From Candidatus Accumulibacter sp. ACC003 (GTDB lineage Bacteria > Pseudomonadota > Gammaproteobacteria > Burkholderiales > Rhodocyclaceae): a DNA stretch of 64,000 bases. Position numbers and translations under genes: made by a program. The notes under the pieces were generated by a model that was given only the letters and a program-made list of their open reading frames with translations, had not been told where the DNA came from and did no database searches. Location of the stretch: the NCBI RefSeq assembly GCF_907163085.1, contig NZ_CAJQTX010000002.1, forward strand, positions 372,001 through 436,000, written 5' to 3'. Position 1 is the stretch's first letter, and each line of letters opens with the position of its first letter. Of the stretch, positions 61,042 to 64,000 are shown piece by piece.

Positions 61042-62319
61042 GTGTTCGAAGCATTCCTGCTAGTCACCATGCTGCTCCTCTCGGCGTTCTTCTCGAGCGC
61101 CGAGACTGCCCTGACATCGCTGTCCAGGGCACGCACCGAGTCCTTGCTCGCCGAGCGGCGGCTTGGCGCCAAGACCTTGCATCGGATGAAGAGCAACCTC
61201 AATCGAACACTGGTCATCATCCTGATCGGCAACAACCTGGTTAACACCGGCACCGCGACGCTGGCTACGGTTTTCGCCACCGAACATTTTGGCCATCTGG
61301 GCCCGGGCCTGGCGGTCGGCGCCATAACCCTGCTGTTGCTGATATTTGGCGAGATCACCCCCAAGACCTACGCCTCACGCTACGCAATAGTCGTCGCGCT
61401 GTTTGCGGCAACGCCCCTGGAAATTCTCGGCAAGCTGCTCTTTCCGCTGGTGTGGACGCTGGAGAAATTGATCGGCTGGATGCACAGTCTCAGCAGCCCA
61501 CCCAGGGACCCGACGGTAACCGAAACGTCGTTGATCGCACTGGCGGCGCACGGCACGCTGGAAGGGTCGATCGAAGCCGGCGAGCACCAGATGATTCGCC
61601 GTATCTTTGACTTCAGCACACTCCGTGCCAGTGACATCATGGTGCACCGCCACCAGATATTTTCACTCGACGGCAATCGCCGTATCGGTGACGCGCTGGA
61701 CGAAATCATCGCCGGCTCGCACTACCGGATTCCGCTGCACTCGGGCAATCCCGAAGAAATCAACCAGGTGATTACGCTGCGGACGGTGTTGAGCGAAGTC
61801 GCGCAAGGCCATCTCGACAAGACCCTGAACGAGGCAGGCACGGAACCGCTGTTCGTCCCGCCCAACCAACCGGTGGACCGCCTGCTCGACGTTCTCAAGG
61901 CAGACAAGGATCGTTTGATGGTGGTGGTCAACGAATTCGGTGCCCTCCTCGGAATCTTTACGCTCGAAGACGTCATCGAGGAACTGGTCGGCGACATTTA
62001 CGACGACCACGAGGCACCACCCGATAGCCAGGCTCGGCGCGAGAACCCCGACGACGACGACCTGGTCGTCGATGGCACGACTGAACTGCGCGTCGTCGAG
62101 GCTTTTTTTGGCCAGGATCTCGCCGGCAAACCGTATGACTCGGTCAACCTCTGGATCATCAGTCATCTCGAACGGATTCCCGCTGCCGGCGAGTGTCTGC
62201 TCCTTGAGAATCTCGAGGTGAAGATCGAATGCGCATCACGGCGACGGATCCATGAACTGCGGATCAGCCGCCGAAAAAACGCCAAGACAGGCTCACCGGC
62301 GGAACCGCCGAGCGACTGA
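61042..62319 (+). CDS. CNNM/CorC-type membrane protein (hemolysin family), third copy
   Basis: A 425-residue protein with a CNNM membrane domain (LLSAFFSSAETALTSLSRARTE, LLIFGEITPKTYASRYA), two CBS domains (about 200-320; MVVVNEFGALLGIFTLEDVIEELV) and a CorC-HlyC domain. It is a paralogue of the two genes at 49.7-52.4 kb, separated from them by the mobile island. GTG was chosen as start since it opens the first membrane helix; GGGAG lies upstream but at long spacing. The longer open frame has no family character. Confidence 0.88.
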   Translation: MFEAFLLVTMLLLSAFFSSAETALTSLSRARTESLLAERRLGAKTLHRMKSNLNRTLVIILIGNNLVNTGTATLATVFATEHFGHLGPGLAVGAITLLLLIFGEITPKTYASRYAIVVALFAATPLEILGKLLFPLVWTLEKLIGWMHSLSSPPRDPTVTETSLIALAAHGTLEGSIEAGEHQMIRRIFDFSTLRASDIMVHRHQIFSLDGNRRIGDALDEIIAGSHYRIPLHSGNPEEINQVITLRTVLSEVAQGHLDKTLNEAGTEPLFVPPNQPVDRLLDVLKADKDRLMVVVNEFGALLGIFTLEDVIEELVGDIYDDHEAPPDSQARRENPDDDDLVVDGTTELRVVEAFFGQDLAGKPYDSVNLWIISHLERIPAAGECLLLENLEVKIECASRRRIHELRISRRKNAKTGSPAEPPSD

Positions 62320-62467
62320 AAAACGGCTTTGGCCGGCAAGCGTAAGGGCTCTGCAGCATGTGGTTGCGGCGGCGCGACGACGGCCATGACGAGTGCGCAC
62401 CCTCGACCGGCTGACCGCGTTCGGCGGTTTGGCAAGAACGAGAGAGAAAAAAACCCGGGTTGCCCCC

Positions 62468-62497
62468 TTGGCGTTCCGCGGCAACCCTGTTTATAAT
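62468..62497 (+). promoter_or_regulatory. Sigma70 promoter of rpsU
   Basis: TTGGCG, an 18-bp spacer and a perfect TATAAT lie about 50 bases upstream of the rpsU start. The next genes (yqeY, dnaG) are probably in the same transcript. Confidence 0.75.
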
Positions 62498-62544
62498 GCG
62501 CGGCTAAGCTGTACGATGCTGACCTTGAACCTTTGGACGAGTCT

Positions 62545-62757
62545 ATGCCTGCTATTCGCGTAAAAGAAAATGAACCATTCGAAGTTGCCATTCGACGTTT
62601 CAAACGCACCGTTGAGAAAACGGGGCTGCTGACCGAGCTAAGGGCTCGCGAGTTCTACGAGAAGCCGACCGCCGAGCGCAAGCGCAAACTGGCGGCAGCG
62701 GTCAAGCGCCATCACAAGCGGATGCGCAGCCAGACTCTCCCGCCGAAGCTGTTCTAG
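62545..62757 (+). CDS. rpsU: 30S ribosomal protein S21
   Basis: A 70-residue basic protein, the full S21 sequence: [42 protein letters not shown] and the basic ending [18 protein letters not shown]21 takes part in mRNA selection on the 30S subunit. It starts the macromolecular-synthesis operon, with yqeY and dnaG downstream. Confidence 0.95.
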   Translation: MPAIRVKENEPFEVAIRRFKRTVEKTGLLTELRAREFYEKPTAERKRKLAAAVKRHHKRMRSQTLPPKLF

Positions 62758-62933
62758 AAGCGTACCCCGAACGTGTGAACGGCCGCCTCTCTACGAGTGG
62801 CGGCTGTTGGCATTTCTGGAACGACCGCCGCCGCGAGCCAGATTCGATCTGGTCGCGGCGACTTGGTCGTGGTCGCATCGACTCGCCTGCGTTTCCGTCG
62901 AGCGCCACCCCAGGATCAGAAAGGAGCTTCGCG

Positions 62934-63383
62934 ATGTCCCTCAAAACGCGCATCAACGAAGACGTCAAGACGGCGATGCGCGCGCGCGAGGCCAAAACGC
63001 TCGGCGCGCTTCGTCTGCTGCTGGCGGCGATCAAACAACGCGAGGTCGACGAGCGCATCGAGCTTGATGACGCGGCGATCGTGGCAGTCATCAACAAGAT
63101 GCTCAAGCAGCGCCGCGATTCGTTCGAACAGTTTGCTGCAGCCGGGCGAAACGATCTCGCTGACGGCGAGCGCTTCGAGGCCGAGTTGCTCACCGCGTAC
63201 CTGCCCGCCGCTCTCGCTGCCGACGAAATTGCCGAGGCCGTTGCCGCGGCAATCGCCGAGACCGGCGCCAACGGACCTGGCGACATGGGCCGCGTGATGA
63301 ACACGCTACGCACACGGCTCGCTGGTCGGGCAGACATCGGCGAGGTTTCGCGGCTGGTGAAGAATCGCCTCGCTGGCGCCTGA
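62934..63383 (+). CDS. yqeY: GatB/YqeY domain protein
   Basis: A 149-residue YqeY protein (MSLKTRINEDVKTAMRAREAKTL, LLAAIKQREVDERIELDD, ELLTAYLPAAL, DMGRVMNTLRTRLAGRADIGEVSRLVK). It resembles the tRNA-binding tail of GatB; its role is unproven. It lies between rpsU and dnaG, the usual place. The ATG follows AAGGAGCTTCGCG. Confidence 0.92.
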   Translation: MSLKTRINEDVKTAMRAREAKTLGALRLLLAAIKQREVDERIELDDAAIVAVINKMLKQRRDSFEQFAAAGRNDLADGERFEAELLTAYLPAALAADEIAEAVAAAIAETGANGPGDMGRVMNTLRTRLAGRADIGEVSRLVKNRLAGA

Positions 63384-63428
63384 AAACCTGCCGCGCAATA
63401 GCCGGCCACCAGTCGGAAGGATAGCCAG

Positions 63429-64000
63429 ATGATCCCCGACTCGTTCATCCAGGAACTGCTGCAGCGCGTCGACATCGTCGACCTGGTCGACGGCTATGTG
63501 CCCCTGAAGAAGACCGGCGCCAACTTCGCCGCGTGCTGCCCGTTCCACAGCGAGAAGTCACCGTCGTTTACGGTCAGCCCGAGCAAACAGTTCTACCACT
63601 GCTTCGGCTGCGGCGCGCACGGCAGCGCCATCGGCTTTCTCATGGAATACTCGGGCGCCGGTTTCGTCGACGCCATCAAGGAACTCGCGGCACGCTGTGG
63701 ATTGCAACTTCCCGATGAGCAGGGACATGCGCCGCAGCACGGTCCGAAACTCAAGGCGCTCGCCGACACCATGGCCCGGGCAGCGAAGTTCTACTGCCAG
63801 CAACTGAAGAGCTCCGAGAAAGCAATCACTTACCTCAAGGAGCGCGGCGTCAGCGGTGAAGTCGCCCGCCTCTTCGGCATCGGCTATGCGCCTGATGGCT
63901 GGCAGAACCTCGCCGGCGCCGTCGACGATTACAGCGATCGGGAGTTGCAGCTGGCGGGCCTGGTCATCAAGAACGAGCAGGGGCGGCTCTACGACCGTTT
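63429..64000 (+). CDS. dnaG: DNA primase DnaG (3' end beyond window)
   Basis: The first 190 residues of DNA primase, which makes RNA primers for replication. The CHC2 zinc-binding domain is complete: CCPFH, then SPSFTVSPSKQFYHCFGCG (His and three Cys as ligands). The start of the Toprim-preceding region follows (YLKERGVSGEVARLFGIGYAPDGW). The ATG follows GGAAGGATAGCCAG. The gene runs off the window end in frame. Confidence 0.95.
   Translation, partial: MIPDSFIQELLQRVDIVDLVDGYVPLKKTGANFAACCPFHSEKSPSFTVSPSKQFYHCFGCGAHGSAIGFLMEYSGAGFVDAIKELAARCGLQLPDEQGHAPQHGPKLKALADTMARAAKFYCQQLKSSEKAITYLKERGVSGEVARLFGIGYAPDGWQNLAGAVDDYSDRELQLAGLVIKNEQGRLYDR

Noticed and set aside
1-64000. CRISPR array
   Set aside because: No series of spaced direct repeats was found; the short tandem repeats seen are microsatellites without spacers, and there are no cas genes.

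Overview
The window is high-GC betaproteobacterial chromosome. An origin in Rhodocyclales, probably a Candidatus Accumulibacter-like organism, is inferred from the gene content (two phasins, an MSHA-type pilus locus, the mla operon followed by bolA and murA, GlnD, rpsU-yqeY-dnaG). No rRNA or other species-level marker is present.

Layout. 1-2.2 kb: end of hrpA, an EI24/CysZ-like membrane protein and a CinA-like protein. 2.2-3.8 kb: two phasins on the minus strand, one with a near-perfect sigma70 promoter. 3.9-8.3 kb: lptA, lptC and kdsD, then a divergent KefB-type antiporter. 8.4-26.2 kb: a large MSHA-like pilus/secretion locus on the minus strand, read from a sigma54 response regulator (PrsR-like) through mshM, L, N, E, G, I, J and K to pilin-like genes. 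A histidine kinase and a class III adenylate cyclase lie at its far end. The locus contains a broken mshI 3' part and a previously easy-to-miss 45-residue membrane ORF. 26.3-33.3 kb: mlaFED-mlaA-mlaC-mlaB, a YadGH-type ABC exporter, a BolA/IbaG protein and murA. 33.5-37.7 kb: a DUF3579 protein, tRNA-Val(CAC), an alpha-E protein, a circularly permuted ATP-grasp protein and a DUF3365 haem protein. 37.8-42.5 kb: citrate synthase with a changed active-site motif, then glnD with a translationally coupled small upstream gene. 42.7-49.6 kb: transglutaminase/DUF2126, an ATP-grasp/alpha-E fusion and a second transglutaminase in one operon. 49.7-52.4 kb: two CNNM/CorC-type membrane proteins.

52.7-60.3 kb is a nested mobile-element island and the most unusual part of the window. 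A 1908-bp element with 18-bp inverted ends and a 10-bp target duplication encodes one protein in two frames: a DUF4338 (DruA-like) domain joined to an ISAs1-family transposase through an A-AAA-AAG slippery site. It has inserted inside the transposase gene of a second, outer element. That outer element carries its own DUF4338 gene, translationally coupled to a different DDE transposase. Next to it, a 2376-bp element (18-bp ends, 5-bp AAATG duplication, one 736-residue transposase) has inserted near the 3' end of an IS3-family orfB remnant. In both insertions, removing the inserted element and one copy of the duplication restores a continuous reading frame.

61-64 kb: a third CNNM protein, then rpsU, yqeY and the start of dnaG, cut by the window end.

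How the genes work together: the pilus locus combines an ATPase with c-di-GMP-type N-terminal domains, a platform protein, a secretin and pilins, with possible two-component control. The mla and lpt genes maintain outer-membrane lipid asymmetry. The ATP-grasp/alpha-E/transglutaminase genes form a predicted peptide-modifying system present twice in two arrangements.
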